Shown here: piece after piece, positions 27,474-36,247 of the stretch
Layout of the letters: the number at the start of each line of letters is the position of its first letter
How positions within the stretch are numbered: position 1 is the stretch's first letter
Origin: Phycisphaerales bacterium
GTDB taxonomy: Bacteria; Planctomycetota; Phycisphaerae; Phycisphaerales; SM1A02
NCBI GenBank assembly: GCA_028823105.1
Contig: JAPKCC010000005.1
Span: 1 to 59,370, forward strand
Direction: 5' to 3'
Length of the DNA stretch: 59,370 nt
Made by a program: the position numbers and the translations under genes
The notes under the pieces: model-generated
What the model was told of the DNA's origin: nothing
Seen by the model: the letters and a program-made list of their open reading frames with translations, nothing else
The model's database searches: none

Positions 27474-28628
27474 ATGAAGATCCCGTTTCGACTTCCAACC
27501 ACAACGTGCGTTCTCCTGGTCGTCGTGATGCTGTCGGCAGTTCTTGGCATTCACGCGAATTCCTTCGCGGTAGCCACGACTTGGACCGATGCAGACATGC
27601 TTCTGGTCGAAGGTCGGGCGTTCGAAGATCGAAAGTCTCCTTGGGATCGCTTCCCCGCTCGAGCCGAAGGTGTGGTCCGAGCGCCGGTCTGGGGGAACTC
27701 GCGTCACTCCGCCGGGATCGCGATCCGATTCCTCTCCGATTCACCTTCGATCGACGTGCGTTGGAGGTTGACCAGCGAGCGTCTGGAGATGCCACACATG
27801 CCGGCGACCGGGGTGAGTGGTGTGGACCTTTACGTCCGGACTGATCTTCCAGGGAATTCGGGTTGGCGATGGGTCGGAAACGGTCGACCCTCCGCCGTCG
27901 AGAACCAGAAGCGGCTGGCGAGCGGACTCGACCGCGTCGTGCGCGAGTGGATGGTCTACCTGCCGCTCTACAACGGGGTGGAGTCGATCGAGATCGGCAC
28001 GGCGGACGATGCTTCGATTGCACCCGCGGAAAAGCGAGACCGACCAATCGTCTTCTATGGCACGTCGATCACGCATGGCGCCAGCGCTTCTCGGCCCGGG
28101 ATGGCGCACGTGGCAATTCTCGGCCGACGTCTCGATGTCCCCGTCGTCAATCTAGGTTTTAGCGGGAGTGGGACGCTTGACCTCGAGGTCGCGGAGCTGA
28201 TGTCGGAAATCGACGCCTCGGTGTATGTCCTCGACTGCCTTCCGAATCTTCGTGGGGAGCAGGTGGCGGCACGGGCGGCACCGTTCGTTCGTCGCCTTCG
28301 GTCACTTCGACCAGGCGTACCGATCATTCTGGTCGAGGATCGGACCTACGCCGACGCCTTGTTCAACTCGGGCAAGGCGACCCGGAATCGCGAGAACCGA
28401 GCCGCCTTGAAGGCCGCCCGAGACGTACTAGTTGCGGAGGGCGTCGATCGTCTCTTCTATATAGAGGGGAACGCCTTGCTTGGAGCTGACGGCGAGGCCA
28501 CGGTCGATTCCTCTCATCCTACTGATCTGGGGTTCATGCGACACGCCGATGTGTTCGAGCCAGTGCTGCGATCAGCGATGGCCGCCAACGAGGCCCCGGC
28601 GAATTCGATCGAGGAGATCGCGCGTTGA
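27474..28628 (+). CDS. Exported SGNH/GDSL hydrolase with N-terminal SGNH_N domain
   Basis: The protein has 384 residues. A signal peptide (about 1-30) is followed by a beta-sandwich N-terminal domain (about 35-180) and the SGNH hydrolase domain. The catalytic serine is Ser198 in YGTSITHG. Oxyanion-hole residues are the Gly in NLGFSGSG and the Asn in LDCLPN, and the Asp-His pair is in DSSHPTDLGF. This layout matches the two-domain SGNH_N plus GDSL_3 type seen near polysaccharide genes, where such enzymes remove ester groups such as acetate. It overlaps the transporter gene by TTGA, so the product of hydrolysis may be imported by it. Confidence 0.92.
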   Translation: MKIPFRLPTTTCVLLVVVMLSAVLGIHANSFAVATTWTDADMLLVEGRAFEDRKSPWDRFPARAEGVVRAPVWGNSRHSAGIAIRFLSDSPSIDVRWRLTSERLEMPHMPATGVSGVDLYVRTDLPGNSGWRWVGNGRPSAVENQKRLASGLDRVVREWMVYLPLYNGVESIEIGTADDASIAPAEKRDRPIVFYGTSITHGASASRPGMAHVAILGRRLDVPVVNLGFSGSGTLDLEVAELMSEIDASVYVLDCLPNLRGEQVAARAAPFVRRLRSLRPGVPIILVEDRTYADALFNSGKATRNRENRAALKAARDVLVAEGVDRLFYIEGNALLGADGEATVDSSHPTDLGFMRHADVFEPVLRSAMAANEAPANSIEEIAR

Positions 28629-30190
28629 AGGCTGAGAGCACACCGCCCAAGGGTTCCGTCGTAAAGCGAATCGCCTTACCGCTCGGTCCGATTCTGGCAG
28701 TGATTTTCGCCCTGGCGCTCCGCGCCGGTGGTCTGGAACTTGATGATTCGATGCTGGCGGGCGTGACGCTCTGGTGCGCCATCTGGTGGGTGACCGAGCC
28801 GGTACCCGTTCCGGCGACGAGCCTGATTCCACTGGCGTTCCTTCCGATTCTGGGTTTGCTCGATCACAAGTCAACCGCACACGCCTATGGCGACAGCCTG
28901 ATTCTCCTGCTCATGGGCGGATTCATGTTGAGTCGAGCGATGGAGTGCACCGGGGCGCACAAGAAGGTGGCAATCGCGGTCGTCCAGGGCGTGGCGCGGC
29001 TGGGCGGGCACGGGGGTCGGAGCGTGATCCTCGGATTCATGATCGCTACTGCGGTGCTCTCGATGTGGATCTCGAACACCGCGACGACACTGATGATGCT
29101 CCCGGTCGCGCTCGCGGTGATCAGTGGTTCCAATGACAAGAAATTCGCCATTCCGCTGCTGCTGGGCATTGCCTACGCCGCGAACATCGGTGGCATCGGT
29201 ACGCCAATCGGTACCCCGCCGAACATCATCTTCATGGGTGCGTTCGACAAACTCAGCATCCGCAACGAGCCATACGGCTTTCTCGAGTGGATGAAGGTGG
29301 GGGTGCCGATCGTCGTCTTGTTCGTTCCGATCGCCTGGTGGTGGCTCACTCGTGGCCTCTCCGGAAAAGAGACGTTCAATCTCCCGAAGGGCGAAGCGTG
29401 GACACCTGGCCAGCGGCGAGTCCTGTTCATGTTCGCATTAGCGGCGGGCTTGTGGATCTTCCAGAAGTACCCCGCGGTCCCGACCAGTTGGTTCACAGCA
29501 CAGGGCTTAGAGGAGGGCGGAGGTGGATGGACCGGTCTACTTCGGCTCGGGTCCGGAGGTGCGATCGACGCGCGCGGGTCGGGATCAGCAACGGTCGCGG
29601 CGCTCGTGGTCGTGGCGCTGTTTGCATTCCCCGACTCCAAGGGTGGTCGATTGCTCGACTGGGCACACGCCCGCACGATTCCCTGGGGCGTGCTTCTTCT
29701 ATTCGGTGGCGGCATCGCCCTGGCCCAGGCATTTAAGTCGACCGGATTGAGCGAAGTCATCGCGGGCAGTCTCAGCGGCATGCGGGGGATACCGATTCCC
29801 GTGATGGTTGGAATAGTCTGCCTGCTGACCACCTTCCTGACCGAGATCACCAGCAACACGGCGCTGACCGCGTTATTGATGCCGATTCTCGGTGCGACCG
29901 CGATGGCGATGGGCATCGATCCGGTGATCCTCATGGCCCCCGCGGCGATGAGCGCGAGCTGCGCATTCATGCTTCCAGTGGCCACGGCACCGAATGCCGC
30001 GATCTACGGCACCGAGGAGGTCCCCATCAATCGCATGATGCGGGAGGGATTCGTGCTCAACCTGATCGGCGTGGTGATCATCTCGACCCTCGCCATGTTC
30101 CTGATCTCCAAGGCGTCGGAAGGGGTCGATCCAGATCTCATACCGGCGTCATCCTCCACTCATCAACTCGACTCGGAGCCATCTTCATGA
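28625..30190 (+). CDS. SLC13/DASS family anion symporter
   Basis: The protein has 521 residues from a TTG start that overlaps the previous stop as TTGA. About 11 membrane helices are visible. Both hallmark SNT motifs are present: WISNTATTLMMLP and TEITSNTALTALLMP, with GIGTPIGTPPN as the inner pore loop. The family moves dicarboxylates, sulfate or similar anions with sodium. The substrate cannot be assigned here. Its place between an esterase and a DinB-family protein suggests uptake of a carboxylate released outside the cell. Confidence 0.93.
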   Translation: MKAESTPPKGSVVKRIALPLGPILAVIFALALRAGGLELDDSMLAGVTLWCAIWWVTEPVPVPATSLIPLAFLPILGLLDHKSTAHAYGDSLILLLMGGFMLSRAMECTGAHKKVAIAVVQGVARLGGHGGRSVILGFMIATAVLSMWISNTATTLMMLPVALAVISGSNDKKFAIPLLLGIAYAANIGGIGTPIGTPPNIIFMGAFDKLSIRNEPYGFLEWMKVGVPIVVLFVPIAWWWLTRGLSGKETFNLPKGEAWTPGQRRVLFMFALAAGLWIFQKYPAVPTSWFTAQGLEEGGGGWTGLLRLGSGGAIDARGSGSATVAALVVVALFAFPDSKGGRLLDWAHARTIPWGVLLLFGGGIALAQAFKSTGLSEVIAGSLSGMRGIPIPVMVGIVCLLTTFLTEITSNTALTALLMPILGATAMAMGIDPVILMAPAAMSASCAFMLPVATAPNAAIYGTEEVPINRMMREGFVLNLIGVVIISTLAMFLISKASEGVDPDLIPASSSTHQLDSEPSS

Positions 30191-30690
30191 ACCCGCCCAC
30201 TCGGCCAGATCTCGTACAGCTCGACTTCGATGCCTGGGCGAACGATCGCCTCTTTGATGCGTGCGAAGCGCTCGACGACTCGGCGCTCGACCGGGAATTC
30301 GAAATGGGTCTCGGCTCGATTCGGAAATCCCTGATTCACAACCTCGGAGCGATGGCCGGCTGGACCGGTGTCTTGAAGGAAGTGAAAGATCCGTTCGCCG
30401 CTATGAAAGAGGAGACCGCTCATTCGATCGAGGAATTGCGAGCAGCTCAGAAATCAGCGAGCAGTGCATTTCAGGCCGCGGTGCTCTCTGGGCGGTTTGA
30501 TGACACCATGAGTCGTCACCGTGAGGAGAAAGTTCTGGTCTTCACCCGCGGCGGAATCTGCGCTCATGTGATGACCCACTCGATGCACCATCGCGCCCAG
30601 TGCCTGAATATGCTGCGTCATCTCGGGGTAAATGAGCTCCCGGAGAGCAGCGTCTTCCAATGGATGATGGCATTTCCACCGCCTGCCTGA
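30187..30690 (+). CDS. DinB-family (DinB_2) four-helix protein
   Basis: The protein has 167 residues and starts at an ATGA overlap with the transporter stop. It shows the DinB four-helix bundle: DFDAWANDRLFDACEAL, SIRKSLIHNLGAMAGW, and HVMTHSMHHRAQCLNMLRHLG. The spaced histidines are the usual metal ligands. Members include metal-dependent thiol transferases and DNA-damage-induced proteins; the reaction here is unknown. It is the third gene of the SGNH - SLC13 operon. Confidence 0.88.
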   Translation: MNPPTRPDLVQLDFDAWANDRLFDACEALDDSALDREFEMGLGSIRKSLIHNLGAMAGWTGVLKEVKDPFAAMKEETAHSIEELRAAQKSASSAFQAAVLSGRFDDTMSRHREEKVLVFTRGGICAHVMTHSMHHRAQCLNMLRHLGVNELPESSVFQWMMAFPPPA

Positions 30691-30979
30691 TTCACACCCT
30701 TCAGGAGTGGTTGATAATCACTTGGGTAGATGGGTTTCCCTGAATGAGTAGGTCAATAATCGGTTGTTTGAGATCCGGTAACCCGAAATCTAAGGGTGGT
30801 GTGGAGCGGACGGCGATTGCGTCGAAAAACTCTTCAGCGACGGGGAAACGCCCGTTGGAGTAATCATCACCGTCGAGAGGATCTCGACTTCAGTAGCTTT
30901 CAGAGACCGATTTGCGACGCCGAAGGACCGGCGCCGTACGGGATCGCCTCGCCCACTTCAGGGCCAAGAAGGAATAGAC

Positions 30980-31681
30980 ATGAACACCGACCTCTTCATC
31001 GAAAGCCTCTTCTCCTCACTCATCTCCGGCGATCGCGACGCCGCCCGCCGGATGGTGGACACTGCGACCGAGCATGAGATTAGCGGCGAGACTCTGGCCC
31101 GCGAAGTCTTCTGGCCGACCATCAGCAACATCACCACGCTCTATCGAAACGACCAGATGACGAGGCTCGCCCAGCAGTACGCCACGCGAACGCTCTCTGG
31201 CCTGATTGCGCAGAACCAAGGCCGATACGAGACCAAGTCCTCGCGTAGTCGTTCGATCTGTATGTTCTGCGGACCGACCGAACTCGACGACCTGGCTGCT
31301 CGAGTCATCGTCGATCTCCTCGAAGCCGACGGCTACGACGTCACCTACGGCGGTGGGAACATCGCTCATGACGACATCATGCAAGAGGTTCACGAACGAC
31401 GACCCGACGTCCTGCTCATGTTTAGTTCGGGCGGCTCTGATACCCCGGGCATTCGGCAGCTCATCGATCAGATCCGAGGGATCAACGCATTCCCCGAATT
31501 GCAGATCGTGGTCGGCGGCGGGATCTTCAATCGAGCCGCGGGGCTGGCCGAGGAGATCGGTGCAGATCTCTGGGCCACCGGTCCTGACGACCTTCTCGAA
31601 CAACTTGCGGAGTATCCCGAAGCCCGTGCGAACCTCGATGATCGGACCGTGGGACGCGGCAAGATCACTCGCGCCGCCTGA
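30980..31681 (+). CDS. B12-binding-domain-like protein lacking the cobalamin histidine
   Basis: The protein has 233 residues. The N-terminal helical part (about 1-85) resembles the cap domain found before cobalamin-binding domains (LARQVFW-like LAREVFWPTISNI). The rest is a Rossmann-like B12-binding fold: ICMFCGP, LLEADGYDVTYGGGNI, PDVLLMFSSG and LQIVVGGGIF. The base-off motif DxHxxG that supplies the axial histidine is replaced by ELDDLA. It may bind another ligand, bind cobalamin base-on, or act without cofactor. It is preceded by 289 bases without a gene and followed by a strong hairpin. Confidence 0.8.
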   Translation: MNTDLFIESLFSSLISGDRDAARRMVDTATEHEISGETLAREVFWPTISNITTLYRNDQMTRLAQQYATRTLSGLIAQNQGRYETKSSRSRSICMFCGPTELDDLAARVIVDLLEADGYDVTYGGGNIAHDDIMQEVHERRPDVLLMFSSGGSDTPGIRQLIDQIRGINAFPELQIVVGGGIFNRAAGLAEEIGADLWATGPDDLLEQLAEYPEARANLDDRTVGRGKITRAA

Positions 31682-31730
31682 CCCGCAAGATTTCTATTCA
31701 AACGAAGCGAAGGGTCTCTCGCCCTCCGAT

Positions 31731-31760
31731 ACACCGCTCGGTCTACAGACCGGGCGGTGT
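31731..31760. terminator. Bidirectional terminator between the B12-like gene and lgt
   Basis: A 14-bp stem with one T-G pair folds on itself: ACACCGC at 31731-31737 and GCGGTGT at 31754-31760 pair outside, and CGGTCT and AGACCG pair inside. AACGAAG (31701-31707) and CTTCGTT (31761-31767) can pair around it. The two flanking genes converge, so it can stop both transcripts. T-runs are short. Confidence 0.75.
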
Positions 31761-31766
31761 CTTCGT

Positions 31767-32795
31767 TCAGGCTCCGGGAGTGATCACGGTGGGTTTCGGA
31801 GAGAGAAGTCCGCCGACCTTGTCATCCTTGCGCCGGAGGCACCACCAGATCATGACCAGACCGATGCCGATCATCACGGCGCTGAGTCCAGCCGCCGGCC
31901 AGATGCTCGAGACGCCCCATCGTGTGAGGTACTGAGCGCGGAACTGCTCGGAGGCGATCCGCATCACGCCGTAGCCGATCAAGAACCATCCACCGATCAA
32001 TCCTGGTTTTCTGGGGCGCAGCCACACGATCGCGAGCAGCGCGAAGAGAAAGAGACCGTCCGTGCATGCTTGAAACAACTGACTCGGGTAGTAGGCGTTG
32101 AGGTACGGTGAGATCGCTTCTGAGACATCAGATCGCCCCGAATAGACCGCATCGCGAAGTGATTGCCGACCCCATTCGCCGTTCGGATTCGAGACCATGG
32201 TGGCGAGACTGTCGACGCTTGATCCGTTCTGAAAGTCCGGATCGAGCATCTCATCCGGGTACTTCACGCTCCACCAAGGCGGTGATGCCTGTTGCTCCGG
32301 AGCGAGGGGTCGGCCCCATAGTTCACCATTGACGAAATTCGCGAGCCTCCCAAGACCGAGCCCGATCGGGGCGCAGAAGGCGACACAGTCCGCGAGATGC
32401 CAGGGGGTGATCCTGTTTTTAAGCCCGTAGAGGATGCACGCGACCATCACACCGGCGATTCCCCCGTGGCTGGCCATGCCCCCCTTGTGAATCTCCAGAA
32501 CCCCCCAGAATGGGAAGGACCCCGAGAACGTCCAGAGGAGATCAATCGAGTAGAAGAAGACGTAGCCGAGTCGGCCGCCAACCAGGACGCCGATGACCAT
32601 CCAGGTCATGAAATCGCCGACTTGTTCGGGCCGAAGAAGGCCTCGCCCGGTGCGAGCCATCCAACGAAGGATCAGCCATCCACCGATGAACCCGCTCAAG
32701 TAGGCGAGTCCGTACCAGCGAATGCCGAATCCGTCGCCGAATCGAATCGCGAATGGGGAGAGATCGTGCAGGTAGCTTTGAGCGAAGAGGAGCAT
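31767..32795 (-). CDS. lgt: Prolipoprotein diacylglyceryl transferase
   Basis: The protein has 342 residues from ATG 32795; an upstream in-frame extension runs into the divergent DedA gene and is not protein-like. Seven membrane helices are present. The Lgt signature is GRLANFVNGELWGRP, and HKGGMASHGGIAG holds the conserved His-Gly region. IRWYGLAYLSGF near the N-terminus is also typical. It attaches diacylglycerol to the lipobox cysteine of lipoproteins in the inner membrane. Candidate substrates in this window are the TolC-type protein and the small lipoprotein at 54053-54463. An insert of about 60 residues after the signature (PPWWSVKYPDEMLDPDF onwards) makes it longer than E. coli Lgt. 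Confidence 0.96.
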   Translation of the reverse strand: MLLFAQSYLHDLSPFAIRFGDGFGIRWYGLAYLSGFIGGWLILRWMARTGRGLLRPEQVGDFMTWMVIGVLVGGRLGYVFFYSIDLLWTFSGSFPFWGVLEIHKGGMASHGGIAGVMVACILYGLKNRITPWHLADCVAFCAPIGLGLGRLANFVNGELWGRPLAPEQQASPPWWSVKYPDEMLDPDFQNGSSVDSLATMVSNPNGEWGRQSLRDAVYSGRSDVSEAISPYLNAYYPSQLFQACTDGLFLFALLAIVWLRPRKPGLIGGWFLIGYGVMRIASEQFRAQYLTRWGVSSIWPAAGLSAVMIGIGLVMIWWCLRRKDDKVGGLLSPKPTVITPGA

Positions 32796-32850
32796 TCGGC
32801 GAAGTGTACCTCCGTCGCCTGAAATCCTCGCTGCAGAGTCGGTCGGAACC

Positions 32851-33552
32851 GTGGATACTGCGTTCTGGAACCAGCCAGCCATGCACGAGACCGCAGATCA
32901 TTTCGTTCAACATCTCTTCGACCTCTACGGTCCCTTCGCGGTCTTCGGTCTGCTGGTGATCGCGGGCGTAGGTCTGCACCTTCCCGAGGATCTCATCGTC
33001 ATCCCTGCCGGATGGGAGATTGCAGCCGGGGACTTCCCGATGTTCTGGACCGTACTTGCCGCGTATCTCGGCGTCACCGGCGGCGATACGCTCTGGTTCC
33101 TAGTCTGCCGAAAGTTCGGAGGCCGGCTGGTCGGCACCCACTGGTTTCGGAAACAGGCCCATCCCAAACGCATCCTGCAGGTGAAGGCGCTCTACGACCG
33201 CCACGGTCTCTGGGTGCTCTTGGTCTCTCGGTTCATTCCTGGCTCACGAACCGTCGGGGTGGCGGTCGGTGGTCTGGTGCATCTCTCGTGGACCGTGTTT
33301 CTGCTGGTCGAGTTCTCAACCGCGATCCTGAGCGTGGGCTTCCAACTCGGGCTCGGATACGCAGCGCAGCGCGGACTCTCGACCAGCGGCCCGTTGCACT
33401 GGGTCACCATCGGGGTTGGCGCCCTGCTGGTCATCACCATTGTCGTGGTGGTCGTCCTTTGGTGGCGTCGTTCCGCGGCGGGCGGGGTTCAAATTCCGCG
33501 GGCCAAGGCGGCCTGGCTTCGGGAGCGGCGAACCACATCCGTTTCCCAATGA
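32851..33552 (+). CDS. DedA-family membrane protein
   Basis: The protein has 233 residues from GTG 32851; ATG 32881 is an alternative. The DedA/VTT core is clear: GVGLHLPEDLIVIPAGW, an acidic re-entrant segment in place of the usual EN motif, then the conserved VSRFIPGSRTVGVAVGG. About five membrane helices are seen. DedA proteins act in lipid flipping, including undecaprenyl phosphate recycling, and in membrane homeostasis. The start lies 56 bases from the divergent lgt start. Confidence 0.92.
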   Translation: MDTAFWNQPAMHETADHFVQHLFDLYGPFAVFGLLVIAGVGLHLPEDLIVIPAGWEIAAGDFPMFWTVLAAYLGVTGGDTLWFLVCRKFGGRLVGTHWFRKQAHPKRILQVKALYDRHGLWVLLVSRFIPGSRTVGVAVGGLVHLSWTVFLLVEFSTAILSVGFQLGLGYAAQRGLSTSGPLHWVTIGVGALLVITIVVVVVLWWRRSAAGGVQIPRAKAAWLRERRTTSVSQ

Positions 33553-33901
33553 ACGGTTCCTTCCGTCGAAGACCAGGAATTCGCACGAAGAACGATCTCG
33601 ATCTTCACGTGTCGGATGACTTTGGCCGAGAGGTGATCGAGCGCGGTGGTCTAAGCTCGGGGAAAATCCAATCGTGCGGCTTTGGATGTGTGCCGGATCA
33701 CGGATGCCCGTCTCGTTTGAGTCGAACATGATGGTGCTGATCGGTCGCTCATCGTTGGTGCTATGAAACTGGTTTCTACTGGTCGGTAGAAAATTGTGGC
33801 AATACTCATCTGGCGCCAGGCGTTCTAGATTCGACACCGGGGAACGGCGCCAAGCCGTGTCCATCAGAAACCCATCGATTCTCTTCTTCAAGGAGATCAC
33901 C
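33553..33901. other. Gene-free region upstream of the STN-like gene
   Basis: About 350 bases with no protein-like frame on either strand and no RNA fold I can support. The only clear element is the Shine-Dalgarno AAGGAG at 33890-33895, six bases before ATG 33902. It probably holds the promoter and leader of the downstream gene. Confidence 0.5.
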
Positions 33902-34702
33902 ATGATCCATGCCGCCATCGCGACGGCTGCGTTGTTCTGCAGCCCAACCACCCTTCAGTCCGCGATCGATCCAACCCCGGAGGAATCCATTGCAATTTAC
34001 TTCGAGGGTGGAAGTGTTGCGGATTACGTCTTCGAGGTCGCCGAGGCCTTCGCGGAGTTCGATCCACGATCGAACATTGTGTTGCTGCCCGGAACTGAGA
34101 AAATCGAACTGCCTTCGATATCGCTCAAGGTGGCTCATCCAAGAGACGCACTCGCCGCCATCGCTGATCACTTCTACAAGGTGAAAGACGGTACTCAGGT
34201 GTACCTCGATTTTGAACAGGTTGGTCTCGAAGAGGACATTCTTCGAGTCAGCGGAAAGAACCCCTCGCCTTCAAATGTTCGCGGTCGCACGCCCTCACCC
34301 CGGGTCGTTGTTGACCGAGGTGTGGCCATCCTGCGGGTTGATCGATCCGCCCTCGAGACGGCGATCACGCTGTCGAGCAAGGTGTTGGACTTGGCTGGAC
34401 TTCTTGACACGTCAACCTTGTTTGCGGTTCCGAATCACGACCTGCTTCTGGTATCAAGCACCGATACGGGGCAAGATTTGGTCGAGCAGATCGTCTTAGA
34501 ACTAAACGCATCCAATGCGAAGCAACTTCAGAACACCGAGCCCACTCACCCCATCGACGCCCGACGTGGGGCGCTCAAGAAAGAACTTGTAGAGCTCGCC
34601 AAAATCCGTTTGGACAAGGATGTTGGAGCGGAGGTTCGAATGCAGGCGTCAAAGAGATTTGCCAGGGCCCTTCAGCAGCTCCGCCGAGCCCAGGATCCCT
34701 GA
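33902..34702 (+). CDS. Small exported protein with STN/secretin-N-like domain
   Basis: The protein has 266 residues from ATG 33902, chosen for the perfect AAGGAG six bases upstream. A short signal peptide (MIHAAIATAALFCSPTTLQSA) is visible. Residues 25-100 read like an STN fold: a strand, a helix with VAEAFAEFDPRSNIVLLPG, then ISLKVAHPRDALAAIADHFYKV. A second repeat of the same pattern may follow (ALETAITLSSKVLDLAGLLD to DLLLVSS). The C-terminal 60 residues are helical and charged. STN domains occur in secretins and TonB receptors; this protein has no barrel, so it is a soluble periplasmic relative. Function unknown. Confidence 0.72.
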   Translation: MIHAAIATAALFCSPTTLQSAIDPTPEESIAIYFEGGSVADYVFEVAEAFAEFDPRSNIVLLPGTEKIELPSISLKVAHPRDALAAIADHFYKVKDGTQVYLDFEQVGLEEDILRVSGKNPSPSNVRGRTPSPRVVVDRGVAILRVDRSALETAITLSSKVLDLAGLLDTSTLFAVPNHDLLLVSSTDTGQDLVEQIVLELNASNAKQLQNTEPTHPIDARRGALKKELVELAKIRLDKDVGAEVRMQASKRFARALQQLRRAQDP

Positions 34703-34786
34703 GTGGTCTTTGCTTCGTCGTGATCCGAGATCAAAGAGCCGAGGGTCTGGTGCCACAGTTACGGAGACCGATCAAGCCTTCGCGCT

Positions 34787-36235
34787 TCAGGTGATCCAGT
34801 CGTGCATCACCCGTCCGTGAACATCGGTCAGTCTCATATCGCGGCCACCGAAACGCTTCGTAAGCCGTTCGTGGTCGATGCCCAGAAGGTGCAGCATGGT
34901 CGCGTGAAGGTCATGAATTTCAACCGGCTGGTCGACGGCCTTGTAGCCGTACTCATCGGTGGCACCGAAGGTGCGTCCGCCAGCGATGCCTCCACCGGCA
35001 AGCCACATGCTGAATCCGTACTGGTTGTGATCGCGACCGTCGGAGCCCTGGCTGAACGGGGTGCGGCCAAACTCGGCGCCCCAGATCACCAGCGTCGTCT
35101 CGAGTAGCCCGCGCTGTTTCAGATCCTTGAGCAACGCTCCGATCGGTTGATCGACGGCGCGGGCGTTGTTCTCGTGACCTTCCTTGAGTTTTCCGTGCTG
35201 GTCCCATCGGTCACCACCCACCTGTGGGCAGGTGCATTCAATGAAGCGCACACCGCGCTCGACGAGCCTGCGGGCGAGAAGACACTCGCGACCGAAGATC
35301 TTGGTCTGCTCGTATTCGGCGTCGAGGCCGTACATGCGGCGAGTCGATTCGGTTTCGCCGTCGATGCTGGTCGCTTCGGGAATTGAGAACTGCATGCGGA
35401 ACGCGAGTTCCTGGTTCCGAATGGCGCTCTCGATTTGGTCGTCCGAGGCCCCTCGGTTGCGTCGATCAAGCGCCTCGACGAGGGTCAGTTTTCGACGTTG
35501 CTGATCAACGCTGTCGCGGGGCCGAACGTTTGCGAGGACTTCCTCGGCGGGCCGGAGCACCGAGCCTTGGTTGGTTGCCGGTAGGAAACTGTTGCCGAAG
35601 CATTGGAGACCACCGGGTGGCGTCAAGCCGCCGTCGAGGACCACGAAGCCGGGGAGGTTTCGGTTCGCACTTCCGAGTCCGTAGGTCGCCCAGGCACCCA
35701 TCGATGGTCGACCGGCGAGTCCAAGGCCGGTATGGAGGAAGTAGTTCGCGTTGGTGTGTTCGTTGAACGGTGAAGTCATCGAGCGAACCACCAGAAGCTC
35801 ATCGGCCATTTCTCGCACGTGCGGGAACAGATCGCTCACCGGGGTGCCGCAGGTTCCCCCGGGGCTGAACTTCCAGGGTGTCCCGAGGCAGTTGCCATTC
35901 GAGTCGAATTGCGTCACTTCCTTCTTCATCGGAAACGGCTGGCCGTGTTGGTCGGTCAGCACGGGCTTCGGGTCGAAGGTGTCCATCTGACCTGGGCCGC
36001 CGTCCATGTAGAGGAAGATGACACTGTTCGCCTTTGGTGCATGGTGCGGCTCGGGGAGCATGCCGTCTCGGGCGATGCGATACGGGCTGGCGGCGGCGAC
36101 CGACTCCTCGTGCAGCAGCGCGGCGAATGCCGCGAGTCCGAAACCACCGGCGACCTGACGGAGCATCTGCCGTCGGCTGGTCGGGCCGGCGATGAATCGT
36201 CCACAGTGGTGCGAAGTTTGAGGATCGGTGGTCAT
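34787..36235 (-). CDS. DUF1501 protein with Tat-type signal
   Basis: The protein has 482 residues. A twin-arginine signal, TSRRQMLRQVAGGFGLAAF (Arg21-Arg22), indicates folded export. The DUF1501 domain, an alkaline-phosphatase/sulfatase-like fold, shows VIFLYMDGGPGQMDTFDPKP, VVRSMTSPFNEHTNANYFLHTG, TTLVIWGAEFGRTPFSQGSDGRDHN, and HDLHATMLHLLGIDHERLT. It starts 12 bases after the DUF1549/1553 gene stop, the standard planctomycete pairing. The pair is thought to act on complex carbohydrates or related polymers outside the cell; the reaction is not established. Confidence 0.95.
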   Translation of the reverse strand: MTTDPQTSHHCGRFIAGPTSRRQMLRQVAGGFGLAAFAALLHEESVAAASPYRIARDGMLPEPHHAPKANSVIFLYMDGGPGQMDTFDPKPVLTDQHGQPFPMKKEVTQFDSNGNCLGTPWKFSPGGTCGTPVSDLFPHVREMADELLVVRSMTSPFNEHTNANYFLHTGLGLAGRPSMGAWATYGLGSANRNLPGFVVLDGGLTPPGGLQCFGNSFLPATNQGSVLRPAEEVLANVRPRDSVDQQRRKLTLVEALDRRNRGASDDQIESAIRNQELAFRMQFSIPEATSIDGETESTRRMYGLDAEYEQTKIFGRECLLARRLVERGVRFIECTCPQVGGDRWDQHGKLKEGHENNARAVDQPIGALLKDLKQRGLLETTLVIWGAEFGRTPFSQGSDGRDHNQYGFSMWLAGGGIAGGRTFGATDEYGYKAVDQPVEIHDLHATMLHLLGIDHERLTKRFGGRDMRLTDVHGRVMHDWIT

Positions 36236-36247
36236 GGGATCGGTGAT

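Noticed and set aside
30691-30979. Possible riboswitch or small RNA ahead of the B12-like gene, in particular a cobalamin riboswitch
   Set aside because: I could not find the conserved B12-box core or a convincing long-range fold, and the region is under 300 bases with only one short hairpin.
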